NCBI RefSeq assembly: GCF_011440275.1
Contig: NZ_JAAOIV010000006.1
Span: 1 to 64,000, forward strand
Reading direction: 5' to 3'
Source of the DNA: Metallococcus carri
GTDB taxonomy: Bacteria; Actinomycetota; Actinomycetes; Actinomycetales; Dermatophilaceae
DNA: 64,000 bases
The position numbers were made by a program, and so were the translations under genes. The notes below the pieces were generated by a model. It ran no database searches. It saw nothing but the letters and a program-made list of their open reading frames with translations, and was not told where the DNA came from. Of the stretch, positions 10,587 through 19,053 are shown piece after piece. Positions within the stretch are counted from its first letter, which is position 1. Every line of letters begins with the position of its first letter.

Positions 10587-11447
10587 CTACCGCTTTCCGC
10601 GCAGATATGCCTGGTAGGCGCCGGTCAGGCCGGCCGGCTCGGCACCGAACGCTCGACGGAACGCCGCGGTCGTCCCGGACGCCGTGCCAGCCCCGTCCAC
10701 CGCGCGCACGAAACCGGTGAATGCCGCCCGCCCGAAACGCGTCACCAGGAAGCCACACCACGCCCAGGCTTCGCCATAGGCCGGTTGCGGATTCGCCGCG
10801 GCGAAGGCCGCGTCCGCCGGTGGCCCGCTCGGCAGGCGCCCCTGCCGCACCCTCGCTGCGAGGTCGGGCGCGATCCGCGCGAACGGCAGCCTCGTGCCGT
10901 CGTATGCCGTGACCTCTGCGCTGCCTTCGACCACCCAGTCCGGCACGTCGCGCAGACCTGTTTGACCGAGCAGGACATGCGTCAGCTCGTGGGTGAGGAC
11001 GACCAGCCGGCCCGGCCGGTCGACCCGCTCGAAGAGCTGCGGGCTCAGCACCACCCGGCCACCGTCCAGCGCAGTCGCGGCCACGCTCGAGCCGTCACCG
11101 TTGCCGCCCGCCGCCTGGAACTGCTCGACCGTGCGGGGCACCAGCACGGTGATCGCCGGATTCGCGGTGATGCCCCAGAAGGCGCGCACCCGTTGCCGGG
11201 CCGTGGTGGCGTCGGCAAGCACCTCGGCCAACCGCGCGGCAGGTTGTGCGCCGGTCACCGTCACCCCGGCCGCGCTCCGCGACGAGCCCGACGAGGTCGG
11301 CGAACCCGTCGAACCCCTCGAAGGCGCGGTCGAGACCGCAAAGGTGGACGAGGACCCCGGCATACTCCAGGAACAGGACGCGAGCGCCAGAACCACCGGG
11401 AGCGCCACGGCGGCGGCTCGTCCACGGCGACCTGGCAGCACCGCCAC
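10587..11447 (-). CDS. Lipoprotein with HExxH metallopeptidase motif
   Basis: The 286-residue protein has a basic N terminus, a hydrophobic stretch and the lipobox LASC (Cys about 25), so it should be anchored outside the membrane. A Ser/Thr-rich linker precedes a zincin domain with VVLTHELTHVLLGQ (HExxH, about 150-160) and a downstream WVVEGSAEVTAY that can supply the third ligand Glu, as in peptidase MA-like (M1-related) proteins. The substrate is unknown. It is divergent from the aldo/keto reductase with only 17 bp between start codons, so the two promoters must overlap. Confidence 0.8.
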   Translation of the reverse strand: MAVLPGRRGRAAAVALPVVLALASCSWSMPGSSSTFAVSTAPSRGSTGSPTSSGSSRSAAGVTVTGAQPAARLAEVLADATTARQRVRAFWGITANPAITVLVPRTVEQFQAAGGNGDGSSVAATALDGGRVVLSPQLFERVDRPGRLVVLTHELTHVLLGQTGLRDVPDWVVEGSAEVTAYDGTRLPFARIAPDLAARVRQGRLPSGPPADAAFAAANPQPAYGEAWAWCGFLVTRFGRAAFTGFVRAVDGAGTASGTTAAFRRAFGAEPAGLTGAYQAYLRGKR

Positions 11448-11464
11448 ATCGTAGGGTGCGAGAT

Positions 11465-12418
11465 ATGGACTACACCCAGCTCGGCAACTCCGGACTGACC
11501 GTGTCGACCGTCGGGCTGGGGTGCAACAACTTCGGCTCGCGGATGGCCGATGACCGGGTGCAGTCGGTCGTCGATGCGGCGATCGAGGAAGGCATCACCC
11601 TCTTCGACACCGCGGACATCTACGGCGGGCGCGGTGGCTCGGAGACACTGCTCGGCGCAGCCCTTCGGGGGCGGCGCGACGAGGTGATCATCGCCACGAA
11701 GTTCGGCATGGACATGGACGGCGCTAACGGGCCGGACTGGGGCGTGCGGGGGTCGCGGCGCTATGTGCGAAAGGCGGTGGAGGCCAGCCTGCGGCGCCTT
11801 GGCACCGACTGGATCGATCTCTACCAGTTGCATCGGCCGGACCCGAAGACACCAATCGCCGAGACGCTCGGCGCACTGACCGAACTCGTCCGCGAGGGCA
11901 AGGTGCGCTATGTCGGCTCGTCCAATTTCTCCGGCTGGCAGGTGGTCGACGCCGACTGGGTGGCGCAGACCCGCGCGCTCGAGCCCTTTGTGAGCGCGCA
12001 GAACGAATACTCCTGGCTGCACCGCCAGGTCGAGGCAGAGGTCGTGCCGGCGCTCGAGCACACCGGACAGAGCCTGCTGCCCTTCTTCCCCCTCGCCTCG
12101 GGCCTGCTCACCGGCAAATACCGCCGCGGCGCGGACGCCCCCGCGAACAGTCGGCTGGCGTCGATGCCCGACCGGCTCGCCGAAGCCGATTTCGACGTCA
12201 TCGAGCGGCTGGCCGTCTTCGCACAGGAGCGCGGCATCACCATGCTCGACGTCGCGATCGGTGGCTTGGCGGCCATGCCGACCGTGGGCTCCGTCATCGC
12301 TGGCGCCACCAGCGCCGAACAGATCCGCGCCAATGTCGCCGCCGGTCAGTGGCGGCCCTCTGGCGACGACCTCGCGACCTTGCGCGAGATCACCGCTCCG
12401 CCCGAGCGGGCGGCCTAA
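11465..12418 (+). CDS. Aldo/keto reductase
   Basis: The 317-residue protein is an NADPH-dependent (beta/alpha)8 oxidoreductase. It shows LGNSGLTVSTVGLGCNNFG, the active-site Asp/Tyr in LFDTADIYG, Lys in IATKFG and His in YQLHRPD, i.e. the AKR tetrad, plus the NADP-binding AGATSAEQIRAN near the C terminus. It belongs to the broad group of AKR proteins with unknown natural carbonyl substrate. The ATG at 11465 is chosen because the frame upstream shadows the lipoprotein gene. Its TAA overlaps the stop of the small Cys-rich gene on the other strand. Confidence 0.92.
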   Translation: MDYTQLGNSGLTVSTVGLGCNNFGSRMADDRVQSVVDAAIEEGITLFDTADIYGGRGGSETLLGAALRGRRDEVIIATKFGMDMDGANGPDWGVRGSRRYVRKAVEASLRRLGTDWIDLYQLHRPDPKTPIAETLGALTELVREGKVRYVGSSNFSGWQVVDADWVAQTRALEPFVSAQNEYSWLHRQVEAEVVPALEHTGQSLLPFFPLASGLLTGKYRRGADAPANSRLASMPDRLAEADFDVIERLAVFAQERGITMLDVAIGGLAAMPTVGSVIAGATSAEQIRANVAAGQWRPSGDDLATLREITAPPERAA

Positions 12419-12657
12419 CCCACCGAGCGCAGGCTCCCGTCCTCGGCGGTCTGCACGACGGCGGTCCGGGCATCGGCGGGTGCCACCAGGCCGAGGTCCA
12501 CCCACGCGGTCAGCACCTGCCGCTCGCGCTCGTCCAGCGCAGGCTGCGCCGGGTCAGTCGTGGCGGTCGGGCCGTCGAGCAGTTGCAGCAACACCTGCAT
12601 CGAGCAGTCGTCACAGTGCCGGCCCCGTGCGGGGCAGCCGTTGCAGTCGATCAGCAT
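12415..12657 (-). CDS. Small Cys-rich conserved protein (possible zinc binder)
   Basis: The 80-residue protein begins MLIDCNGCPARGRHCDDC, giving a C-x2-C-x6-C-x2-C cluster within the first 18 residues, then a helical region and ends in TAEDGSLRSVG. The start ATG at 12657 is preceded by AAGGAGGCG, a strong ribosome binding site. Similar small proteins sit next to the DnaQ/UvrC fusion gene in many actinobacteria, as far as I recall. The Cys spacing suggests zinc or an iron-sulfur cluster, but this is inference. It is tail-to-tail with the aldo/keto reductase with a 4-bp overlap. Confidence 0.75.
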   Translation of the reverse strand: MLIDCNGCPARGRHCDDCSMQVLLQLLDGPTATTDPAQPALDERERQVLTAWVDLGLVAPADARTAVVQTAEDGSLRSVG

Positions 12658-12804
12658 CGTCTTCGCCTCCTTCGTCCGATCTGCCCCGCACGCTATGACC
12701 GACCACCGACACACCTCCCGATCCAGCGGTCGAGGGCCGCTCCCCCGAACCCTCGGCCGCGTGTCAGAGGGGTCTTGTCGGTGGCCGGTCATACCGTCCT
12801 TTGC

Positions 12805-14550
12805 ATGACCGGCTCGCACGCCGTCCAGGCGACCTTCGAGGACCTCGGCACCCCGCTGCACGAGGTGACCTTCGTCGTCGTCGACTTGGAGACCACCGGT
12901 GGCCGGCCCGGCGCTTCACAGATCACCGAGGTCGGCGCGGTCAAGGTGCGCGGCGGTGAGGTGCTCGGCGAGTTCCAGACCCTGGTCAATCCCGGCGAAC
13001 CGATCCCCGCCTTCATCGCGATGCTCACCGGCATCAGCGACGCGATGGTCGCGAGGGCACCGCGCATCGGCACCGTGCTGCCGGCGTTCCTGGAGTTCGC
13101 GGCCGACTCGGTGCTCGTGGCGCACAACGCCGGCTTTGACATCGGCTTCCTGCGCGCCGCCTGCCGCGATCTCGACCTGGTCTGGCCGGGCCCCAAGGTG
13201 CTCGACACCGTCCACCTCGCCCGGCAACTGGTCACCCGCGACGAGGCCACCAACCACAAACTCGCCACCCTGGCCCAGCTCTTCGGCGCCACGACCACCC
13301 CGGACCATCGCGCACTGCACGACGCGCGGGCCACCGTCGATGTGCTGCACGCCCTGCTCGGCCGGGTCGGCAACCTGGGTGTGCACACCCTGGAGGAGCT
13401 GTCGTCCTACACCGCACGCGTCACTCCGGCGCAGCGGCGCAAACGGGTGCTCGCCGACGGATTGCCTTCTGCCCCAGGGGTTTACGTCTTCAAGGACGCT
13501 CAGGGCCGGGCGCTATATGTCGGCACCTCGGTCGACATCAAGCGCCGCGTCCGCAGCTATTTCACCTCCTCCGAGCAGCGCACCCGGATGTCGCAGATGG
13601 TCGGCCTCGCCACCGAGGTCACCCCAATCGTGTGCCAGACCGCCCTCGAGGCGCAGGTGCGCGAGCTGCGGCTGATCGCCGAGCACAAGCCCCGGTTCAA
13701 TCGCCGCAGCCGCTTCCCCGAGCGAGCGATGTGGCTGAAGCTCACCGACGAGCTCTTCCCCCGCCTGTCGATCGTGCGCGAGGTCCGCGACGACGACGCG
13801 ACCTATGCCGGCCCCTTCACCTCCCGCTCCGCCGCCGAGTTAGCGATGGCGGCGCTGCACGAGGTGCTCCCGCTGCGGCAGTGCACCCGCCGGCTGGGCC
13901 GGCGGGCGGGCGAAACCGCTTGCGCGTTGTTCGACATGGGCCGCTGCGGCGGCCCGTGCATCGGCCAACAAACCCCTTCCTCGTATGCCGAGGTGGCGGC
14001 CGAGGCCGAGCGCATCCTGGCTGCCGACGCCCGCCAGGTGACCACCGCCCTCGACGCGCGCATGTCGGCGCTCAGCCGCGACCAGCGGTTCGAGGACGCC
14101 GCGGTCGTGCGCGACCGGATGCTGGCGCTGCTCAAGGCCGCCGCGCGGTCCCAGCGGCTGGCGCCGCTCGCCCGCAGCCCCGAGGTGGTGGCGGCGGCGC
14201 GCAGCGCCCTGGGCGGCTGGGAGATCGTGTGCGTGCGCTACGGCCGGTTCGCCGGCACCACGCTCGTGCCGCGCGGGGCCGATCCCACGCCCTATATCGA
14301 GGCGCTGCGCGAGTCCGCCGAGCAAGTCGCCCCGCCGACGGCACCCGCCCCGGCCGCGCTCACCGAGGAGACCGAGAAGGTGCTCGCCTGGCTGGAGCGG
14401 CCGGGCGTGCGGATGGTGCACGTCGACGGCGAATGGGCCTGCCCGGTGAATGGCGCGGGCGCCGCCCGCCATCGCCTCGCGCCACCGTCCGGCGTGGCCG
14501 GCTTCGACCGCGGAGGCTGGGAGGTCGGCGCCGCTACAGTGGCCTCGTGA
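12805..14550 (+). CDS. DEDDh 3'-5' exonuclease fused to UvrC-like GIY-YIG domain
   Basis: The 581-residue protein has a DnaQ-type exonuclease domain (about 20-185: VVVDLETTGG with the two acidic metal ligands, LVAHNAGFDIGFL, HRALHDARATVDV with the DEDDh His and Asp) followed by a GIY-YIG domain (about 220-300: PGVYVFKDAQGRALYVGTS) and a UvrC-like segment (KPRFNRRS, CTRRLGRRAG..C..FDMGRCGGPC). This architecture equals the mycobacterial DnaQ-UvrC fusion and suggests a repair nuclease that can nick and resect. The C-terminal RNase H-like and HhH domains of true UvrC are missing. The stop overlaps the next gene (GTGA). Confidence 0.9.
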   Translation: MTGSHAVQATFEDLGTPLHEVTFVVVDLETTGGRPGASQITEVGAVKVRGGEVLGEFQTLVNPGEPIPAFIAMLTGISDAMVARAPRIGTVLPAFLEFAADSVLVAHNAGFDIGFLRAACRDLDLVWPGPKVLDTVHLARQLVTRDEATNHKLATLAQLFGATTTPDHRALHDARATVDVLHALLGRVGNLGVHTLEELSSYTARVTPAQRRKRVLADGLPSAPGVYVFKDAQGRALYVGTSVDIKRRVRSYFTSSEQRTRMSQMVGLATEVTPIVCQTALEAQVRELRLIAEHKPRFNRRSRFPERAMWLKLTDELFPRLSIVREVRDDDATYAGPFTSRSAAELAMAALHEVLPLRQCTRRLGRRAGETACALFDMGRCGGPCIGQQTPSSYAEVAAEAERILAADARQVTTALDARMSALSRDQRFEDAAVVRDRMLALLKAAARSQRLAPLARSPEVVAAARSALGGWEIVCVRYGRFAGTTLVPRGADPTPYIEALRESAEQVAPPTAPAPAALTEETEKVLAWLERPGVRMVHVDGEWACPVNGAGAARHRLAPPSGVAGFDRGGWEVGAATVAS

Positions 14551-14828
14551 TCTCCGCGATTGTCATGATCCAGGCCGATGTCGACAAGATCCCCGAGGTC
14601 GCCGAAGCGATCGCCGAGGTCGACGGCGTGGCCGAGGTCTATTCGGTGACCGGCGAGTGCGATCTCATCGCCCTGGTCAAGGTCCCACGGCACGAGGACT
14701 TCCACGACGTCATCGCCGACCGCATCAACAAGATCCCCGGCATGCGCGAGTCGCGCACCCACATCGCGTTCCGCACCTATTCCAAGAACGACCTCGGCGC
14801 GGCCTTCGCGATCGGGCTGGACGAATAA
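14547..14828 (+). CDS. Stand-alone Lrp/AsnC ligand-binding (RAM) domain protein
   Basis: The 93-residue protein is a bare RAM/AsnC effector domain: AIVMIQADVDKIPEVAEAI, VAEVYSVTGECDLIALVKV and a C-terminal segment TRTHIAFRTYS-like (SRTHIAFRTYS). There is no HTH, so it cannot bind DNA alone; such proteins form oligomers that bind amino acids and may modulate partners. GTG 14547 overlaps the stop of the exonuclease fusion, so they are coupled. It is convergent with trpD with a 4-bp gap. Confidence 0.88.
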   Translation: MISAIVMIQADVDKIPEVAEAIAEVDGVAEVYSVTGECDLIALVKVPRHEDFHDVIADRINKIPGMRESRTHIAFRTYSKNDLGAAFAIGLDE

Positions 14829-14832
14829 CGCC

Positions 14833-15888
14833 TCAGCGGGCGGTCGCGCTGATCCAGCGGTCCAGGGCCGCCCGCGCCGCGCCCGAATCGAGGGCCTCGC
14901 CGGCGCGCGCCATACCCGCCTCCAGTGCGTCCTCCAGCGTCCCGGCACCAAACCGCTGCGCGCCGGCTCCTGAGGCGACCACGGCGAGCGCCATACCGGC
15001 ATTGAGCACGACCGCGTCGCGGACCGGACCCTTCGCTCCGTCGAGCAACTCGCGCACCACCTGCGCGTTGTAGGCCGCGTCACCGCCGCGCAGCGCACTG
15101 ATCGGCACCGTCGTGAGTCCGTGCCGGGCGGGATCGACCGTATGCCGGCTCACCTGCCCGTCGCGGACCCACCAGAGGGTGGAGGTGGTCGACAAGGTGA
15201 GCTCGTCCAGGCCGTCGTCGCCCCGGAAGACCGCCGCATGGTCCCCGCGCTCGGCGAAGACCCCCGCCACCAGCGGCGCGATCCGCGCGTCGGCGACCCC
15301 GGCGGCCCGATAGCGCGGTGCGGCCGGGTTGGTGAGCGGGCCGAGCACGTTGAACGCGGTTGGCACGCCCAAGGCGGCGCGCACCGGACCGGCATGGCGG
15401 AAGGAGGGGTGGAAGGTCTGGGCAAAGCAGAAGGTGATGTCCGCCTCGCGGGCCACCTCGGCGACCCGGGCCGGTTCGAGGTCGAGCCGCACACCCAGCG
15501 CCTCGAGCACGTCGGCCGCTCCCGAGGAGGAGGTGGCGGCCCGATTGCCGTGCTTGACCACTCGCGCACCGGCTCCGGCGGCCACGATCGCCGACATCGT
15601 GGAGATGTTGACCGTGTGCGCCTTGTCGCCGCCGGTGCCGACGATGTCCAGGGTGTCGCCGTCGACGTCGATCAGGTGGGCGTGCGCGAGCATCGCGTCG
15701 GCGAGGCCGCGCAATTCGCCCACCGTCTCCCCCTTGGCGCGCAACGCGACGAGGAAGCCGGCCAGCTGGGCGGGGTCGGCCTCACCGCGCATGACGGTGT
15801 CCATCGCCCAGGCGGTGTCCTGGGCGGAGAGGTCCTGCCCGGCGAGCAACGAGGTCAGCACCTGCGGCCAGGTGCGCTCGGCGGCCAT
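14833..15888 (-). CDS. trpD: Anthranilate phosphoribosyltransferase
   Basis: The enzyme joins anthranilate and PRPP in tryptophan synthesis. The 351-residue protein has the PRPP-binding [35 protein letters not shown] with the anthranilate-site residues, FAQTFHPS and [10 protein letters not shown], all standard for TrpD. The ATG at 15888 is selected because the upstream open frame belongs to the receiver-like gene shadow. It is alone: no other trp genes are in the window, and it lies 8 bp downstream of the receiver-like gene in the same direction. Confidence 0.95.
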   Translation of the reverse strand: MAAERTWPQVLTSLLAGQDLSAQDTAWAMDTVMRGEADPAQLAGFLVALRAKGETVGELRGLADAMLAHAHLIDVDGDTLDIVGTGGDKAHTVNISTMSAIVAAGAGARVVKHGNRAATSSSGAADVLEALGVRLDLEPARVAEVAREADITFCFAQTFHPSFRHAGPVRAALGVPTAFNVLGPLTNPAAPRYRAAGVADARIAPLVAGVFAERGDHAAVFRGDDGLDELTLSTTSTLWWVRDGQVSRHTVDPARHGLTTVPISALRGGDAAYNAQVVRELLDGAKGPVRDAVVLNAGMALAVVASGAGAQRFGAGTLEDALEAGMARAGEALDSGAARAALDRWISATAR

Positions 15889-15896
15889 CGGGGGCG

Positions 15897-16337
15897 TCAG
15901 TCGCCCTGGCGGGCGAGGGTGGCGATCGTCGAGGTGAGCAGCAGCGGGTCGAGCGGGTGCGGGACGGCTGCGTCGGCCTGCGACCAGGACGCCAGCCAGC
16001 CGTCCGCGGCGCGCCCGGTGAGCACCAGCACCGGCGGGCAGTCCTCGATCTCGTTCTTCAATTGCTTGCACAGACCCATGCCACCGACCGGGGTGGCCTC
16101 CCCGTCGAGGATCAGCAGGTCGTAGCGCTCCTTCTCGACCGCCTCGATGACCGCCGGGGCGGTCGCGCACTCGCGCCAGGCGGCGATCTCGACGTCACGA
16201 GCCGGGCGGCGGCCGACACCGACGCGCACGGCGTCCCGGGTCGAGCTGTCGTCGCTGTAGAGGAGCACGGTGAGGCGGTGCTCGGCGGTGCGGGCGGCCG
16301 GGGCGATGGCCTCGGCCTGGGGGCTCGTCGACGTCAT
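15897..16337 (-). CDS. Atypical stand-alone response-regulator receiver domain
   Basis: The 146-residue protein has a REC fold: [14 protein letters not shown] (acidic pocket), DLLILDGEA (phosphoacceptor Asp), VLVLTGRAA (switch Thr) and [12 protein letters not shown], where the conserved Lys of the KP motif is His. There is no output domain, as in CheY-like proteins. Loss of the Lys suggests altered or phosphorylation-independent switching. It is just upstream of trpD in the same direction and divergent from ctaE. No histidine kinase lies nearby. Confidence 0.8.
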   Translation of the reverse strand: MTSTSPQAEAIAPAARTAEHRLTVLLYSDDSSTRDAVRVGVGRRPARDVEIAAWRECATAPAVIEAVEKERYDLLILDGEATPVGGMGLCKQLKNEIEDCPPVLVLTGRAADGWLASWSQADAAVPHPLDPLLLTSTIATLARQGD

Positions 16338-16383
16338 ACTCCGATGCTACCGACGCCGGGTGGAACCCGCTGCGCCGCATCAT

Positions 16384-16414
16384 CGTTGGACACTACGGCG
16401 CGATGGCTCCAACG
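16384..16414. promoter_or_regulatory. Inverted repeat in the ctaE upstream region
   Basis: CGTTGGA (16384-16390) and TCCAACG (16408-16414) form a perfect 7-bp inverted repeat with arms 17 bp apart, between the receiver-like gene and ctaE (start 16456). The spacing would put both arms on the same DNA face about 24 bp apart, like a dimer operator. No regulator is known to me for this sequence, so the role is inferred only from symmetry and place. Confidence 0.35.
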
Positions 16415-16455
16415 TCGGGGGGTCGGGAGGCAATCGCGATACCGATGGGGCCATA

Positions 16456-17118
16456 ATGGCGGACGTGGCGACCGCAACGACTGCTTCGCGCAGCAACCAT
16501 GGCATCCCCGCCGGGCACGGCCCGGTGACGCGACCCAATATGACCGCCGTCGGCACGATGGTGTGGCTGTCCAGCGAGCTGATGTTCTTCGCGGGTCTGT
16601 TCGCGATGTACTTCACGATTCGCGCGGTCGCCCCCAACCTGTGGGCCGAGCGCACGGCCGAGCTGAATGTGCCGTATGCCGCCGCCAACACCCTCGTGCT
16701 CGTCATTTCCTCGGTGTGGTGCCAGCTCGGGGTGTTCAAGGCCGAGGCCGGCATCCCCTCCCGCACCGGCAAACTGCTGCAGGTCGGCAGCTGGGGCATG
16801 CGCGAGTGGTACGTGCTCACCTACATCTTCGGCTCGATCTTCGTCGCCGGTCAGGTGCTGGAGTACTCCGAGATGTTCAGCGCGGGCATCTCGCTCGACT
16901 CGGACGCCTACGGCTCGATGTTCTACCTCACCACCGGCTTCCACGGTCTGCACGTGACCGCCGGCCTGATCGCCTTCCTGCTGATCATCGGGCGCACCTT
17001 CACCAGCAAGAAGTACACCCACCACCAGGCCACCGGCGCGATCGTCACCTCCTACTACTGGCACTTCGTCGACGTGGTGTGGATCGCGCTGTTCGCGACC
17101 ATCTACCTGCTGAAGTGA
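16456..17118 (+). CDS. ctaE: Cytochrome c oxidase subunit III
   Basis: The 220-residue polytopic protein is subunit III of the aa3-type oxidase. It has five hydrophobic spans and the typical motifs [31 protein letters not shown] with conserved His and Trp, and [15 protein letters not shown] with the conserved GFHG. Subunit III supports proton uptake and stability of subunit I. It is the first gene of the ctaE-qcrC-qcrA-qcrB group, with the next gene 52 bp away. ctaC, ctaD and ctaF lie convergently at 22.2-25.4 kb, as in other actinobacteria. Confidence 0.95.
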   Translation: MADVATATTASRSNHGIPAGHGPVTRPNMTAVGTMVWLSSELMFFAGLFAMYFTIRAVAPNLWAERTAELNVPYAAANTLVLVISSVWCQLGVFKAEAGIPSRTGKLLQVGSWGMREWYVLTYIFGSIFVAGQVLEYSEMFSAGISLDSDAYGSMFYLTTGFHGLHVTAGLIAFLLIIGRTFTSKKYTHHQATGAIVTSYYWHFVDVVWIALFATIYLLK

Positions 17119-17170
17119 TCAGGCCCGCCATGACCCGCCCCTTCCGAACCGTCGACGACAGGACCCAACC

Positions 17171-17959
17171 GTGAGTGCCCTCGCCGCCCGGCGCCGTCAT
17201 CCGGCCGCGCTGCTGATCGTGCTGATCTTCGCCATGGCCGTGTTGGGCGGGCTGTATGCCGTGCTCGCGCCCAAGAGCGCCGATGCCGCGGAGGCCACCG
17301 CCAACTCCGGTCAGATCACCGCTGGCCGGCAGTTGTTCATCTCCAACTGCGCGAGCTGCCACGGCAGCAACGCCGCCGGTGGCCCGGCCGGTCCCTCGCT
17401 GGTCGGCGTGGGTGCGGCCTCGGTCGACTTCCAGGTCGGCACCGGCCGGATGCCCTTGCAGCAGCCGGGGGTCCAGGCCCAGCGCGCCAACAAGCCGCAG
17501 TTCACCCAGGCCGAGATCAACCAGCTCGCGGCATACGTCGCCTCGCTCGGCACCGGCCCGGCGGTGCCCCCGTCGCAGTACACCAACGGTGGCGGCAATA
17601 TCGCCAAGGGTGGCGAGTTGTTCCGCGTCAACTGCGCGATGTGCCACAACTTCGCCGGCTCCGGCGGCGCCCTCACCCGAGGCAAATACGCCCCGAGCCT
17701 GATGGACGTGTCCGGCAAGCATGTCTACGAGGCGATGCTCACCGGGCCGCAGTCGATGCCGGTCTTCAACGACACCAACCTGTCGCCGCAGGACAAGAAG
17801 GACATCATCTCCTATCTGAAGAACGTCAAGGAGGAGCCGTCGCAGGGCGGCCACAACCTTGGCCTGTTCGGCCCCGTGCCCGAAGGCATGTTCGCTTGGA
17901 CCATCGGCATCGGCATCCTCATCGGCGCCGCGGTCTGGCTCGGACGGAAGGCCGCCTGA
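17171..17959 (+). CDS. qcrC: Menaquinol-cytochrome c reductase, diheme cytochrome c subunit
   Basis: The 262-residue protein is the diheme cytochrome c1 equivalent of the actinobacterial bcc complex. It has an N-terminal membrane signal (about 12-35), two heme sites CASCH (about 61-65) and CAMCH (about 157-161), and a C-terminal membrane anchor (about 235-257). Two hemes on one subunit let the bcc complex pass electrons straight to the aa3 oxidase without a soluble cytochrome c. The start is GTG 17171. The stop overlaps the qcrA start (TGATG). Confidence 0.95.
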   Translation: MSALAARRRHPAALLIVLIFAMAVLGGLYAVLAPKSADAAEATANSGQITAGRQLFISNCASCHGSNAAGGPAGPSLVGVGAASVDFQVGTGRMPLQQPGVQAQRANKPQFTQAEINQLAAYVASLGTGPAVPPSQYTNGGGNIAKGGELFRVNCAMCHNFAGSGGALTRGKYAPSLMDVSGKHVYEAMLTGPQSMPVFNDTNLSPQDKKDIISYLKNVKEEPSQGGHNLGLFGPVPEGMFAWTIGIGILIGAAVWLGRKAA

Positions 17960-19053
17960 TGACGATCGATCAACCTCGCAACGACAAGGACGGTGCGGTG
18001 AGCTCGCACGACGGGCATTCCGAGGTCGCCACCCGCGACGGCGCCCCGGCACAATTCGAGAACCCCGGGCTGCCGCCCCATGTGCACCGTGCCGGTGACC
18101 ATGACGAGAAGGCCGCCAAGCGCTCGGAGCGCCAGGTCGCCGCGCTGTTCACGATGTCGATGCTCGGCACGGTGCTGTTCATCGTGTCCTATTTCGCGAT
18201 CAGCGCCGACGATGTCGTCACGCTGCCGCTGATCGGCCCGATGAAGGCGCTGCACGCGGCACTCGGCACCACCCTCGCGATGTCGCTGCTCGGCATCGGC
18301 CTCGGCGCGGTCCACTGGGCCAAGACCCTGATGTCCGACGAAGAGGTGGTCGAGGAGCGGCATACCCTCCGCTCGCCCGACGAGGCCCGCGACGGTGCGC
18401 TGAAGATCCTCGAAGAGGGCGCGGAGTCCGCGCAGTTGAAGCGCCGTCCGCTGGTGAAGTACACCCTCGGCGCCTCGATGGGCCTGTTCGCCCTCCCCCT
18501 CGGCCTGCAGCTCGTCGGCTCGCTCGGGCCGCTCCGCCGCTCCAAGGTGGTCGGCGACCTGCAGACCACGCTGTGGGACAGCAAGCTGCCGAACGGCAAG
18601 CCGCGCCGCCTGATGCGCGACCCCGACAACACCCCGATCCGCCTGTCCGATGTGACGCTCGGCTCGGTCTTCCACGTGCTGCCCGAAGGCATCGACGAGG
18701 CCGCCCACCCGCAGAACGAGAAGGTCAAGGCGTCGGTCATCCTGGTCAGCCTCGAGGAGAGCGTCATCAAGAGCGCCCGCGAGAAGGCGTGGGGCATCGG
18801 TGGCGTCGTCGCCTACTCCAAGATCTGCACGCACGTCGGCTGCCCGGTCGGCCTCTACGAACAGCAGACCCACCACCTGCTCTGCCCGTGTCACCAGTCG
18901 ACCTTCGACATGACCGACGACTGCAAGGTGGTCTTCGGCCCGGCCGGCCACCCGCTGCCGCAGCTGAAGATCTCCGTCGACACCGAGGGCTATATCGTTG
19001 CTGACCAGGGCTTCAAGGAGCCGGTCGGCCCGAGTTTCTGGGAGCGTTCATGA
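17959..19053 (+). CDS. qcrA: Menaquinol-cytochrome c reductase, Rieske iron-sulfur subunit
   Basis: The 364-residue protein has an acidic N-terminal tail, three hydrophobic segments (about 62-82, 98-118, 170-190), as typical for actinobacterial QcrA, and a C-terminal Rieske domain with CTHVGCPVG and CPCHQSTFD, which bind the 2Fe-2S cluster through two Cys and two His. It takes the first electron from menaquinol in the bcc complex. The start ATG overlaps the qcrC stop, and the end overlaps qcrB by ATGA, so the three are coupled. Confidence 0.95.
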   Translation: MTIDQPRNDKDGAVSSHDGHSEVATRDGAPAQFENPGLPPHVHRAGDHDEKAAKRSERQVAALFTMSMLGTVLFIVSYFAISADDVVTLPLIGPMKALHAALGTTLAMSLLGIGLGAVHWAKTLMSDEEVVEERHTLRSPDEARDGALKILEEGAESAQLKRRPLVKYTLGASMGLFALPLGLQLVGSLGPLRRSKVVGDLQTTLWDSKLPNGKPRRLMRDPDNTPIRLSDVTLGSVFHVLPEGIDEAAHPQNEKVKASVILVSLEESVIKSAREKAWGIGGVVAYSKICTHVGCPVGLYEQQTHHLLCPCHQSTFDMTDDCKVVFGPAGHPLPQLKISVDTEGYIVADQGFKEPVGPSFWERS

